Origin: Oligoflexaceae bacterium
GTDB taxonomy: Bacteria > Bdellovibrionota_B > Oligoflexia > Oligoflexales > Oligoflexaceae
Reading direction: 5' to 3'
Assembly: GCA_947474445.1 (NCBI GenBank)
Contig: CANJJY010000012.1
Coordinates: 1 to 24,265, forward strand
Length of the DNA: 24,265 bases
A program made the translations under genes and the position numbers. The notes beneath the pieces are model-generated. The model saw only the letters and a list, made by a program, of their open reading frames with translations, was not told the DNA's origin and made no database searches. Below, one piece after another: positions 13,780-23,013 of this stretch. How positions within the stretch are numbered: position 1 is the stretch's first letter; each line of letters opens with the position of its first letter.

Positions 13780-15645
13780 TTAATCATGGGTATTCTCGTC
13801 GAGCCACTTGATGAGCGTCACGCGCTCGGTGTCAGGCATATCGCGGCGATAGGGCATGCGCTGACGGCTGTCGGCCGATTGTAGACGGTCCAGCATTTCA
13901 GTCTTGACCGAAGCATCCTCGAGGTCAAAGCCTCCGGCGTGACAAGATTTGCAATTTTTATCGATGATAAACGATATTTCGCAGCGATTCCCCGCCGCTT
14001 GCGCTTCCGGAGGATCGTAGCAGATGTGGGCGTTTGGATTCTTTTGATCGAAGGTTCGGCTCAAGACCAGCGCCTTGACCGCCCGCTTAAATCCCAGGCC
14101 CGACGCGAGAGGACGACTGATTTCACGCGTCAAGTCCTCGAGGTAGGTGCCATCGAAAACTTGCTCCTTGCTCACAAAGTATTCGGCGAGCCGCTTGGCT
14201 AAACAGCGCTTGGACTCTGGGGCTGCCTTGATCACGCGAAAGAGTTCCGCCAGCGATTGAGTGGGATCTGTTTCGTAGGAATTAGCCGCAATTTTGGTCA
14301 AGGAACGGATATATCCGACGTTCCACTTCTGGCTGTCAGATGCCTTCCAAGTGTCGAGATAGCCCTCAAAACTCTCGGCATCAAGCCTCGCTGCATCATC
14401 GAAGGCGAGCGTCGTAAGCGTCTGAAAATTAAGTCCATCAGCGCCGCGGTAGCGAAAGAATCCCGCGACGGGATCGAGCTTATAGTGACAAGCTTGACAC
14501 GAAGGATCACTGGCATGTCGATCGCTCGCATGCGACTCGGGGGCTACGATGTTGATCGGCGTCAGATCATCGCAAAAGAAAGTCTTCAAGACGTAGGCGG
14601 CCCGTTTGCGGTTGTAATTAGTCGACGAATTGGTCATCTCCACCCAAAACTCATAGGGCAATTCACGGGTCTTAATGCCGGGAAAGGCCTGAATATCGGC
14701 TAAAGATTTGATCTTATAAACGCTTTGGTCAAAGCGAGCCATGCTGGCGATTTGTCCTTCCATCAAACTCCTATAGGCGTCGATGGCTACGCGGAAAGCT
14801 CCGCCTTGACCCTGAGGTCCCTTGCAGCCTTTATCGAGGAGTGAATTCAAGGCAAAGGTCGGCGAATCCAAGGAATCGTCCTGAGGCAAAAGCTGCAGGA
14901 CAGCGACAAAGAGATCGAGGCGAACAGCCGAAGTTTGGAGCTCGTCGCAACCCTTTTGATTGTCAAATTCACCTTTAGAATTGATAAAGGCTGCTTCTAT
15001 CGTATCAATCGCCTTTCTAATGGCGCGGACCGATTCAGCCCGTCTTTCCTCCAGACTCAACGTGAGCGGGGCAGAGTTGGTCGGTTCGACGAAAGGCCGT
15101 GCATAGACGGGTTGCTCAAGATCAAATAGGCTCAGGTAGTCACCGTTGGTGCCGACCTCTTGCGCCGCATGAATCGCTTGAGGAAAGGTGAAGGCAGCGC
15201 GATGGTACCGCTGGAGCGATTTATTCGTCAGTTGATTCACCTTGAAACCGAGAAAGTAGAGATTGAAATCAAGCACGGTATCGAGAAAACGAGGGTCTTC
15301 CATAAAATGATCGACGATCTGTTCGCGATCGAGCTTGAGTAGCTGGCCCTGATCGTCTTCCCAACTCAAGCCCTGACCTTTGCGGAGAGTCCTGGCGACT
15401 TTCGCCAGCCAGGCTGCGGTGGGAGGCTCCTGTGGAGCCCAAAGAGGTCGCTCCGCGCTATTGCCTGCCGCTGACTCTGCACCCGCGCGGGCCGACTCAG
15501 GCGCCTGACTCGCCAAGGAGCCAGACCCTTGCTCGTCATGATCCCGCCTTGCGTCGATCGACTGCCCGGAACCTCTCAAGCAAGCCTCGGCGGACAGGGC
15601 GAGTGAGACGGCGAGAAAAAGGTTCAAGGAGCGCACTAGGGCCAT
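13780..15645 (-). CDS. di-CxxCH DUF1592/DUF1588-like exported protein
   Basis: From the ATG at 15645 (GAGGG upstream) the product has 621 residues: a signal sequence ending near LSAEAC (possibly a poor lipobox) and a low-complexity linker to about residue 70. A helical DUF1592-like central region follows. The stretch YNRKRAAYVLKTFFCDDLTP, then DPSCQACHYKLDPVAGFFR, is the DUF1588-type signature. It gives one haem-binding CQACH (about 383-387). A second motif, CKSCH (about 565-569), lies in a C-terminal cytochrome c-like segment followed by RMPYRRDMP, whose methionines may ligate the iron. These families are common in planctomycetes, myxobacteria and Bdellovibrionota, encoded with DUF1501 or DUF1552 partners. 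Function is not established; periplasmic redox or polymer-associated roles are proposed. It is first in a three-gene unit. Confidence 0.83.
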   Translation of the reverse strand: MALVRSLNLFLAVSLALSAEACLRGSGQSIDARRDHDEQGSGSLASQAPESARAGAESAAGNSAERPLWAPQEPPTAAWLAKVARTLRKGQGLSWEDDQGQLLKLDREQIVDHFMEDPRFLDTVLDFNLYFLGFKVNQLTNKSLQRYHRAAFTFPQAIHAAQEVGTNGDYLSLFDLEQPVYARPFVEPTNSAPLTLSLEERRAESVRAIRKAIDTIEAAFINSKGEFDNQKGCDELQTSAVRLDLFVAVLQLLPQDDSLDSPTFALNSLLDKGCKGPQGQGGAFRVAIDAYRSLMEGQIASMARFDQSVYKIKSLADIQAFPGIKTRELPYEFWVEMTNSSTNYNRKRAAYVLKTFFCDDLTPINIVAPESHASDRHASDPSCQACHYKLDPVAGFFRYRGADGLNFQTLTTLAFDDAARLDAESFEGYLDTWKASDSQKWNVGYIRSLTKIAANSYETDPTQSLAELFRVIKAAPESKRCLAKRLAEYFVSKEQVFDGTYLEDLTREISRPLASGLGFKRAVKALVLSRTFDQKNPNAHICYDPPEAQAAGNRCEISFIIDKNCKSCHAGGFDLEDASVKTEMLDRLQSADSRQRMPYRRDMPDTERVTLIKWLDENTHD

Positions 15646-15780
15646 AACTATCCCTCTTGTATGACGAAATCTTATGCGCCATAAAAGCGCATACAAAGAA
15701 GCAAGCCTTCTTTATCATTCGTATACAGAGATAGCGAGTCAAAAATGTAGGAATAGAACGGAGAAGGAGACGGGACCCCC
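15646..15780. other. intergenic region with two perfect hairpins and a possible promoter
   Basis: This 135-base gap separates the solute-binding gene from the DUF1592-like gene. It has two perfect hairpins in tandem: ATGCGC/GCGCAT (15674-15679 and 15687-15692, 7-base loop) and AAAGAAG/CTTCTTT (15695-15701 and 15707-15713, 5-base loop). On the minus strand TTGACT (15742-15737) could be a -35 box, with an AT-rich ATGATA about 18 bases downstream. Neither hairpin has a T-run, so they look more like leader structures or operators of the cassette than a terminator. Confidence 0.45.
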
Positions 15781-16881
15781 TTATTTCGCCTTCATGGCAC
15801 TTTCCCAAAGACCTTTGAAGCCATTGGTCGCGCGGACGTTGAGAGGCTCCCAGAGAATATAGTCCTTTTGAAAATGCGCCGGGTCATCGAGGCTGAAGCG
15901 AGTGATTTCATCGGGCGTTGCGCGGCTGGAAAGGTCTGAAACGACGGGAAAACTCCCGATATTGCGCATGAGACCGAGCTGGACGTCCTCGCTGAGCGAG
16001 AAGTTGATCCATTCTTCGGCCAAGCGTTTGAGGGCAGGTTTCTTCTCCAGAGACTTGGGCATCACCCAGTTATCCACCCAAGCGGTGGTACCTTCCACGG
16101 GATGAGCCACCTTCCAAGGTTCGCCGAGCTTGTTCAGTTCAGGCAAAGAAAAGCCCCAGGCGGCGGCTAGGGCCAAGCCTTTCAATTCTTTCACCGAGTC
16201 GACGCCGGTCCAGAAGTTCTTGGCGTTTCGGGCTAGGTTCTTCAGGGAAGCTGTAATATCCGGCCTGTTGAGCTTGTCATAATTGAAAATATCCGTGCGA
16301 TTGAGACCAGCGGCCAAGGCCGAGATATAGATGTTGGCCTCGTAGTAATCCGCACTGAGACTGTAGCGCCCCGCATAGGCGGGATCCCAGAAAACCTTCC
16401 AGGATTTGGGCTCTTCTTTGATGATGGCCGCATTGTAGACCAAGGCATAGGGTCCGAAGGTATAGGGCACTCCATAGACTTTTGCCCCCTCCGTGATGTA
16501 AGCCGCCTTCTGCAGAGCAGGAAGCACTTTGGAATAGCGAGGGATATGAGAGATATCAACTTCAGCGAGAAGACCGTTGTCGATCATCTTCCATCGATCG
16601 GAGCGCGGCAAGTTATGGGCGACGCCGCCGAGGATATCGTGCGAACCTGAGCGCAGAGCTTCAAACCATTCATTGGGGCTTGAGACGAAAGTGACGACGA
16701 AGGTGACATCCTGTTTCAGTACATCGTGAGCATAGATTTTGAATTTTTCCAGGTACCTTTGATCAGCGTATCCTTCCCAGCACAGAATGCGGAGGACCGT
16801 CGGGGATTGAGCGGGTTCTGCCGATCCACGCTGCGAGAACATGCCGAGGCCCAAAAGAAAGATGCAAAGCAAACGCAGCAT
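15781..16881 (-). CDS. PotD-like periplasmic solute-binding protein (no transporter nearby)
   Basis: The 366-residue product has a Sec signal peptide (about 1-21, ending GSA) and a type 2 periplasmic binding fold of the PotD/spermidine-binding type. The start LRILCWEGYAD (about 30-40) is a strong family signature. VYGVPYTFGPYALVYN (about 135-150) and the hinge DNWVMPKSLEKKPALKRLAEEWINF (about 265-290) match the same family. PotD-like proteins bind polyamines or other small cationic ligands. No permease or ATPase gene is present, and it directly follows a histidine kinase by 37 bases, so a sensory role is more likely than import. A purine-rich ribosome site precedes the ATG. Confidence 0.87.
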   Translation of the reverse strand: MLRLLCIFLLGLGMFSQRGSAEPAQSPTVLRILCWEGYADQRYLEKFKIYAHDVLKQDVTFVVTFVSSPNEWFEALRSGSHDILGGVAHNLPRSDRWKMIDNGLLAEVDISHIPRYSKVLPALQKAAYITEGAKVYGVPYTFGPYALVYNAAIIKEEPKSWKVFWDPAYAGRYSLSADYYEANIYISALAAGLNRTDIFNYDKLNRPDITASLKNLARNAKNFWTGVDSVKELKGLALAAAWGFSLPELNKLGEPWKVAHPVEGTTAWVDNWVMPKSLEKKPALKRLAEEWINFSLSEDVQLGLMRNIGSFPVVSDLSSRATPDEITRFSLDDPAHFQKDYILWEPLNVRATNGFKGLWESAMKAK

Positions 16882-16918
16882 AGAAACCCTTCCCTTTCCC
16901 TTTGATTCATTTGCGTCA

Positions 16919-18421
16919 CTAGCTCGCTTGAGCCACTGTTACTTCATCTTCCTGCGCCGAGGAAGGTAGCCTGAGAGTGAAGGTTGTCCCCAAACCCGCC
17001 CCTTGACTCGACACTTCGATGGTCCCGCGGCAGGACTCGAGCAGACTCTTACAGAAATGGAGTCCGAATCCGTGCCCCGTTTTCTTGGTCGTAAAACCAT
17101 AGGCAAACATCCGGCCTTTGACTTCTTCCGACAGACCAGGCCCATTATCCGTAAGGCTCAGCAGCACGTCCCCGTCGCTTGTCTCCGTAGCTTGCAGCGT
17201 GATCAGAGACGGATGAAATTCTGGCATCACATCAAATGCTTCCATGGCATTTTTCATCAGATTAATCAGAATTGTCAAAATAATTCCCTTGGGCATCCAG
17301 ATCATGATCTTGGGATCGATGTTGAGCTTGACTCGCACCTTGGTGCGATTGAGAGCTCTTTCCTGCATGAGAAGGACAGATTTGATGGTCTCCAGCAGAT
17401 TCAATCGCTCCGAGGTGATCTTACCTTTAGCGCTGTCGAGCTGAAGCCTGGCTACGCGTATAGCGCCTTCGGTGGCACTCTCCATTTTAGTAAAATGTCG
17501 GTTGAAGTTCGCATACAGGGCAGCATCGAGCACGCCTTCCTGATCCTCCCATTGGGAGCGGAGGACGAGAAGCGTTCCGCTGACGATGGACAAGAGATTG
17601 TTGAGATCGTGAATAATGCCTGTCGCCAGTTGCTGCATGGCGACTCCTTGTTGAGCTTCCATGAGTTCATCCGCGGCGACGAGTCGCTCGCCGTGCGCGA
17701 TCTGCAGCTGATTTAAGGTTTCATAGTTTTCTTGCAGCAATCGATTGAGAGCTTCGACAACCTGATCGATTTCATCAGGATTATCATCGCTATGCCTGCG
17801 CTTGACCGTGATGTTTTGCGGTTTGTTTTGCGGCGTTAGACGCTTGACCTGCTGCTCCAAATCCCGCAAATGACGGGTAATCAAGCGATCGACGATGGCG
17901 ATGATGATAAAGGTCATCAAGAAAGTTTTAATAAACTGAGTGAGAGCGATATTCAAAAGCCTCTGCCACATCTGCAGGTAAAGACTTTCATAGGATTTTG
18001 ACAGCTGCAAGCTGCCGATCTCCTGATTTTGGCTCCCTTGATTCGAAAACAATGGAAAGACGTGCAGACGATTGTCGGTCCCATCCAGTCTGCCTATCTC
18101 CGCATAGATATTTCCGCTCATATCGATGACGCGTGCCCCTGAAATCGACGGAAGTTTAGTGATGCCATCCAAAATGAGTTCCACTTGATCGTGATCCAGA
18201 TTCCAGAGGGAACGAGCGAGAGAAGGGAGAGTGGTCGATTCGATCTTGCCGACTGATTCCTCGACCCGATGAATTTCGCTGAGAAAGTCCGACCCGACCT
18301 GCCAGAGGATGGAAAATGCTGTCAGGATGCTGCTGACAGCCAGAATAGAGATAGCCGTCTGCCGACCTAAACGGCCTTGGCTTTTTCTCCAAATATTCAA
18401 ATTAAACTTCCAGGTGCTCAT
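16919..18421 (-). CDS. membrane histidine kinase, partner of the PotD-like protein
   Basis: This 500-residue kinase has TM1 at about 22-42 and a small periplasmic domain at about 43-155 (with SLWNLDHDQVELILDGI, seen in sensor domains that accompany substrate-binding proteins). TM2 is at about 158-178, and a HAMP-like region and coiled coil run to about 260. The H-box has H271 in LATGIIHDLNNLLSIVSG, the N-box N391 in LINLMKNAMEAF, the G1 box DNGPGL (D425), and the G2 box TGHGFGL (about 448-454). It lacks a receiver domain and has no response regulator neighbour. The solute-binding gene follows in the same orientation, consistent with ligand-loaded binding protein acting on the periplasmic domain. 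Confidence 0.92.
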   Translation of the reverse strand: MSTWKFNLNIWRKSQGRLGRQTAISILAVSSILTAFSILWQVGSDFLSEIHRVEESVGKIESTTLPSLARSLWNLDHDQVELILDGITKLPSISGARVIDMSGNIYAEIGRLDGTDNRLHVFPLFSNQGSQNQEIGSLQLSKSYESLYLQMWQRLLNIALTQFIKTFLMTFIIIAIVDRLITRHLRDLEQQVKRLTPQNKPQNITVKRRHSDDNPDEIDQVVEALNRLLQENYETLNQLQIAHGERLVAADELMEAQQGVAMQQLATGIIHDLNNLLSIVSGTLLVLRSQWEDQEGVLDAALYANFNRHFTKMESATEGAIRVARLQLDSAKGKITSERLNLLETIKSVLLMQERALNRTKVRVKLNIDPKIMIWMPKGIILTILINLMKNAMEAFDVMPEFHPSLITLQATETSDGDVLLSLTDNGPGLSEEVKGRMFAYGFTTKKTGHGFGLHFCKSLLESCRGTIEVSSQGAGLGTTFTLRLPSSAQEDEVTVAQAS

Positions 18422-18503
18422 ACTTTACCGCATCGTAGAGCCTAGTACCCAAGCTATTTCTCTCTTTAGGTATCGGTACCTTACAGGAAAAAATGAGCTC
18501 TTT

Positions 18504-19514
18504 TTAGGACCGGCATGAGCGAGGCTGCTGAGGGGCCCGCCTGAGGGCCTGCCAGCTGAGACAGGCGATGCTGAGAAGGATGCAGGCAGCGGCGGCGCCG
18601 TAGCTCGGCTTCATCGGTTCGTGCAGAACCAAGTGAGAGACCGCGGCACCAATCAAGGTCTGCAGCGAGATAAATCCAGAAACCGTGCTAGCCGGCAGCG
18701 TGCGCAGAACCCAAAAATTCAAAAAGTAATTGAGAACAGTCGGTCCGAGGACAATGAACACGAGAGTGGCAGCGACGAGACTTCTATGAGGTGCCAAGCC
18801 AGTACCGGCCAGGACTTGAGGCGCGGCGTGCATGAAAAAGCTGAGAGCCTGGCCATAGCCGGGACCTACGAACAAGTAGCCGATCCCAAGGAAGAGCACG
18901 CTCCAAAGAGAGGCATAGGCGAACAGCCGGCTCGTGAACTGGAGCGCCGGCAACTTCACGGTCCAATCGCGCGAGAGCACCAGATAGAGCGCGTAGACGG
19001 CCGCCGATATCAGGCAGAGGAGGTTGCCATAAAAGCCTTGGCGATCGATGCCAGCGAGCATTTCATGAAGACTATCAGCAAATAGAATCAGAACCCCACC
19101 ACCGCCGAGGAGCAGAATTCCTGCCTGGGTCCAGGAAAAGCGTTCGCGCCCGAGGCAAACCGCAAAGGTAAAAGTGAACAGGGTGATCGATGGCACAATG
19201 ATCACCGCGGCGATCGAACTTGTGAGAGTCAATGCGATGATGAGTAAAAATTGATTGGCGGATATGCCGAGAAAAGAGAGTCCCAAAAATACACGCACGG
19301 GAACGATCGCTTCAGCCCGCACAAGGGGAGGCCGCCGCCAGAGGATCCAGACCTGATAAAGAACATTAAAACTGATAGCGCCTGCTATGGAACGCAGGGC
19401 AAACAGGCTCCAAGGGGTCAGGGTCGTCAACACTGTCTTCTGGGCGACGGGTAAGATACCAAAGTTGATTTGAACGACGAGAAGTAAGAGAACGGCTCCG
19501 AGCACCTGAAACAC
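18504..19514 (-). CDS. EamA-family (DMT superfamily) transporter
   Basis: This 336-residue membrane protein has about ten hydrophobic helices in two EamA repeats (roughly 5-147 and 160-325). Family hallmarks include ALRSIAGAISFNVLY in the first repeat, and LGPTVLNYFLNFWVLRTLPAS followed by SLQTLIGAAVSHLVLHEP in the second. EamA proteins export or exchange metabolites such as amino acids; the substrate cannot be read. The GTG start at 19514 is forced: an in-frame TAG lies 12 bases upstream. It lies 64 bases downstream of the large lipoprotein gene on the same strand. Confidence 0.88.
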   Translation of the reverse strand: MFQVLGAVLLLLVVQINFGILPVAQKTVLTTLTPWSLFALRSIAGAISFNVLYQVWILWRRPPLVRAEAIVPVRVFLGLSFLGISANQFLLIIALTLTSSIAAVIIVPSITLFTFTFAVCLGRERFSWTQAGILLLGGGGVLILFADSLHEMLAGIDRQGFYGNLLCLISAAVYALYLVLSRDWTVKLPALQFTSRLFAYASLWSVLFLGIGYLFVGPGYGQALSFFMHAAPQVLAGTGLAPHRSLVAATLVFIVLGPTVLNYFLNFWVLRTLPASTVSGFISLQTLIGAAVSHLVLHEPMKPSYGAAAACILLSIACLSWQALRRAPQQPRSCRS

Positions 19515-19523
19515 CCACCGCAG

Positions 19524-19640
19524 CTAGAGGTTGATGCCCCAGTCATAGCGCAGCTTAAGCCCTGCGACAAGCCTCCAATCATCTCCGCCGCGGCGCGTCT
19601 TCACAGAGGCTGGCGTCGCCAGGGAGTTCCCATCCCTCAT
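19524..19640 (-). other. short frame with a porin-like terminal strand overlapping the end of the lipoprotein gene
   Basis: A 38-codon frame from an ATG at 19640 runs in the +1 register across the last 60 bases of the lipoprotein gene into the gap, ending at TAG 19524-19526. Its end, DDWRLVAGLKLRYDWGINL, alternates polar and hydrophobic residues like an outer-membrane beta strand. It could be a relic, an alternative C-terminus reached by a frameshift, or chance. It has no ribosome site. Confidence 0.2.
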
Positions 19641-22600
19641 CACGTGCCTTGTCGCCTCGCGCTAGGTATACACGCAAAGCGAGACAGATGGCCTTCCGAA
19701 TTTCCTCTTGCCCCAAGGGTAAGATCCGTAGATGCGCGTCCTGACTCAGAGCGAGATGCGTCCCATCAGGCTGCACGGTCAGCGCTGAAACGGGCGTCTG
19801 CCCTAAATGAATGCGATGCATGACCTCAAGATCAGGACCATAGATGAGAAGCTGCTGGCCATCGAGGTGATAAACGCCGTCTCCCTCAGGCCACCAACCA
19901 AACGTCAGATCAGGATGCAGTCCGGCCTGACTTGCGGGAGGGAGAGGGTGCTCTGCGCGCAGATCGAATCCATCGGCGCCCGCATCCCATCGATAAAGGC
20001 CCTGGCCAGCGATCAAAGCCACGATCCGCGTCCGATCAGGCGACCACCGCAAACCTTCGATGCCTTTCCAGGAAATGGCCGCCTGTGACGACGCCAAGGG
20101 CACCGCTTCAAAGCGTTCGCTCTGCCAGCGAAAAAGTCTCAATCCCCGCGCTTCATCGACGATGGCCAGAGCCCCTCCATCAGGACTCAGGGCAAATGCC
20201 AGCAGGTCCTGACCGCTGATGCCCGACGGCAGCAGGGAGAGTGAGGTGCCGTCTTGATCAAAGAACGCGAGTTCAAAGATCCCGGCACGCGCTCGACATA
20301 AGGCAAAGACATCGCGACCCGCGGCGCTCCAGTGGACGATATCTTTAAAAGCACAGCGCCCCTCCCCTTCCATCACCGACCGCACAAAACGGAATTTTCC
20401 CTCGTGCTTGCGCCAGAAAGCATGAAAATTCGCGCCGCTCGTCACCAGGACTTCGCCATCGGTACTCACCGCTGCTGCATCACGCAGTTGACCGAAACCG
20501 GGCGGCTTATCTTTGAAAAGAGTCTGATGCTCTAAACTTTCCGTCGCGCGCCCTTCCGCATCGAAGACGACCGTGCGTCCATCTTCGCCCGTCGTCATCC
20601 ATCCTGAACCAGGGCCACGCGAGAGGATATGATTCACTTGAATCGGCGCGTTCTTATGTTTCAATTCGCGCCTGAGATCACCGCCCAGAGTCCAAAACCT
20701 GAGACTCCCATCAAACCCTGCGGACGTCAGTCGCCAGGCGTCCTCGTCGCGTAACCAGCGGAGCGTAGTGATGGCATCTGCTTGTCCCATATGATCGGCT
20801 AAGAACGAGGGAAACGCGGCCGCGCGACTCCAGATCCTCAGACCTGATCCACCGCGCACGGCGGTCACAAAGCCCTCGCCCAGAGGCGCCCACGAACCTT
20901 GTGCTGCGCTGCCTTCTGCATCCTCTGAAGCCAAGGGTTCTGTTCCGGCCGGCAGGCTCCGAGCGAGAGTCCAATCAGGGGCATTCTCGCGTTGGTTCCA
21001 AGCGAAAATATCGAGACGCGAGGCATGAAAGGCCTGCAATTCTCTCGTGCTTTCTTCCCACCGCCAGGCGAGTGCGCTCGGAGCGTCAAACCTCAGGAGG
21101 CGGGCGAGAGGAAGAGGTGCCGAATGTTCCCATTCAAATAAGCACCATTTCACTCCGCTCCGCAGCAAAATATGCCCCTGGCTGTCGAAGTTGAAGAGGT
21201 CGACGCCGGCTTCCTCAGAGGGTTTATCGAGAAAAGCCGGCCCTTTGCCGATTAAGTCCTGGCCCACGCGTTCAAAGACCTCTCCCTGCCGATCAAATAT
21301 CAAGAGTCCTTCTCGATCCGAACCCGGCACGTACCGGAGCAAGAGGGCCTCCTGCTTCAATGGCTGATGGAAGGTTTCCGTCCATTGCCCTTGATTCCAA
21401 CGCCATTCTTTGAGCGTATCACCATCGATGACGGCCGCTAGGCGGTCGCCTTGCGCGCTGAGCTCGGCTTGGCTCGCATAAAATTCCTGCCATCGCTCAC
21501 AAGCAATCGCGGGAAGAGCCGAAACCTCGCAGACTCTTCCCTCACCGTCGCCGAAGAGCAGCAGTCGATCACCGCCCCAGCGCGCCTCGCGATCTCTGCC
21601 CTCCGAGCGGAAAAAGCCCCGGTGCTCCAAGCTCGAACCCTCTCGCTGGAAAATATCCCAGCCGCCATCTACCGGCACGGCCAGCTGCAAACCGCTCCCG
21701 CTGGTGACGGCAGCGCCATCCAAGCGGCCGCTGAGAGGCACCCGCGCGCCCACTGTTCCATCAGAATCGAGGAAGATGAGAGCCTCATCAAAAATGACCC
21801 AACTTCCCGCCATCGATTTCATCACGGCCTGCACGCGGCCTTCTTTGAAAGCCAAGCGATAGCGTTCAAACAGTCCAAAGCCTAGATCAAGGGCCACATC
21901 GGTCAAGCGGGGATCGACGGCGGCCCGTTCTTCCGGGAGGGTCAGCTGATCGCGCGTGCGCATCGCGCGCAACCAAAGCACACCGGCGCGGAGGGCTTGG
22001 TCTTTGGCGGCCAGCTCAGCACTATCCACGCCACTCAAAATCGAGCGGATGGTCTCGTCATGATAGATGATAAAAGGCTCCATGAGGGGTGGGCTTTCAT
22101 TGCCAGCTGCATCGCGGGCGAAAGACAGGAGTTCCCAGCGCCCTTCCCCGGGGGCCAATAGATTAATTAATCCGCGTCCGCGGCTATAGAGTGAAGGGTT
22201 TTGACAGCTCTGCTCCTCTCCCTGACGCCGCAAGCAATAGAAGACCTCTGCTTCACTCTCACCGCCCTCTTCATCGTGCGCTTCGAGGGAAATCCGCGTG
22301 CCGGGTCCAAGGCGCATCGGCGCCTTATTTTGAAGGATCAGCGACGACTGGAGGCGAGGCGGCTGTCTATCGACGCGCAAGAGGCAGGTTTGGGTTTTGA
22401 CCTCCGCGCCATCCCAGAGATTGCGAATCTGCACTTCGAAGGGATAGGTGCCATCAGCCCAACTTTCGGGCACATGCAACTGCGCTCCTTCGGGCCTCAG
22501 ACTCAGGGCCGTCCCCCTTTCAGGCCAAGCAGCCGTCCAGCCGACGGCAAACGCTCGTGGGTCGGCGCCGGCACTGAGGCGGAGGGGTAAGGCCAAGGTT

Positions 22601-23013
22601 CCTTGAGTCACGAGCGGACGCGTGCAATCAGGCTCAAGGTTTTGCTTCGTCACCGAAGGGAGCTGCAGACGATGAAGAGCAGGTAAAGCCGCTCTTTCAA
22701 CAATGAGTCCTAATCCTCGGGTCTGATCGCGGATTAATATGAGCTCGTGATCGAGCGGGGGAATGAGGACGCAGGCGCGACGGCTGACGCGCAGGGGCAA
22801 AGGATCGGGAAGCGCGGGCGCAAGGCGCAAGGCTTCCGCCTCGATCGCATCCCCGAGCAGCTCGCGTCCCTCTTCGTCATACAACTTAAAGGGGACGCCC
22901 TCGCCCTGTTTGAGAGGCCCACAGTCAAGAACAGCGGCCGAGTAATCATTGTTCAGCCTCTGACACGCTGGCAAGCAAAGAGTGCCGAGCAGGGCTAAGA
23001 CCCACGCTTTCAT
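19579..23013 (-). CDS. large lipoprotein with Ig-like and WD40/beta-propeller repeats
   Basis: This 1144-residue product is predicted to be a lipoprotein: MKAWVLALLGTLCLPAC has the lipobox LPAC (Cys 17). Residues about 130-320 contain two or so Ig-like beta domains (a TYPFEVQIRN strand; RDAAGNESPP at about 300 is a typical Ig-like loop). From about 400 onward there are repeated beta-propeller blades. One clear WD40-type unit is at about 745-775, with TTLRWLRDEDAWRLTSAGFDG then SLRFWTLGGD. A late blade is VSALTVQPDGTHLALSQD (about 1075-1095). It presumably acts at the cell envelope as a binding or scaffold protein; no enzymatic motif was found. The ATG overlaps the stop of the upstream gene by four bases (ATGA), and no independent ribosome site is evident, which supports translational coupling. 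Confidence 0.82.
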   Translation of the reverse strand: MKAWVLALLGTLCLPACQRLNNDYSAAVLDCGPLKQGEGVPFKLYDEEGRELLGDAIEAEALRLAPALPDPLPLRVSRRACVLIPPLDHELILIRDQTRGLGLIVERAALPALHRLQLPSVTKQNLEPDCTRPLVTQGTLALPLRLSAGADPRAFAVGWTAAWPERGTALSLRPEGAQLHVPESWADGTYPFEVQIRNLWDGAEVKTQTCLLRVDRQPPRLQSSLILQNKAPMRLGPGTRISLEAHDEEGGESEAEVFYCLRRQGEEQSCQNPSLYSRGRGLINLLAPGEGRWELLSFARDAAGNESPPLMEPFIIYHDETIRSILSGVDSAELAAKDQALRAGVLWLRAMRTRDQLTLPEERAAVDPRLTDVALDLGFGLFERYRLAFKEGRVQAVMKSMAGSWVIFDEALIFLDSDGTVGARVPLSGRLDGAAVTSGSGLQLAVPVDGGWDIFQREGSSLEHRGFFRSEGRDREARWGGDRLLLFGDGEGRVCEVSALPAIACERWQEFYASQAELSAQGDRLAAVIDGDTLKEWRWNQGQWTETFHQPLKQEALLLRYVPGSDREGLLIFDRQGEVFERVGQDLIGKGPAFLDKPSEEAGVDLFNFDSQGHILLRSGVKWCLFEWEHSAPLPLARLLRFDAPSALAWRWEESTRELQAFHASRLDIFAWNQRENAPDWTLARSLPAGTEPLASEDAEGSAAQGSWAPLGEGFVTAVRGGSGLRIWSRAAAFPSFLADHMGQADAITTLRWLRDEDAWRLTSAGFDGSLRFWTLGGDLRRELKHKNAPIQVNHILSRGPGSGWMTTGEDGRTVVFDAEGRATESLEHQTLFKDKPPGFGQLRDAAAVSTDGEVLVTSGANFHAFWRKHEGKFRFVRSVMEGEGRCAFKDIVHWSAAGRDVFALCRARAGIFELAFFDQDGTSLSLLPSGISGQDLLAFALSPDGGALAIVDEARGLRLFRWQSERFEAVPLASSQAAISWKGIEGLRWSPDRTRIVALIAGQGLYRWDAGADGFDLRAEHPLPPASQAGLHPDLTFGWWPEGDGVYHLDGQQLLIYGPDLEVMHRIHLGQTPVSALTVQPDGTHLALSQDAHLRILPLGQEEIRKAICLALRVYLARGDKARDEGWELPGDASLCEDAPRRR

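Noticed and set aside
17003..17716. A 237-codon plus-strand frame inside the PotD-linked kinase gene
   Set aside because: It is the antisense shadow of the kinase; the minus-strand frame has all the kinase motifs.
18489..18506. AAAAATGAGCTCTTTTT-type palindrome at the end of the EamA gene, considered as a terminator
   Set aside because: It is a near-perfect dyad with no room for a loop and overlaps the stop codon; the stem would be almost all A-T pairs.
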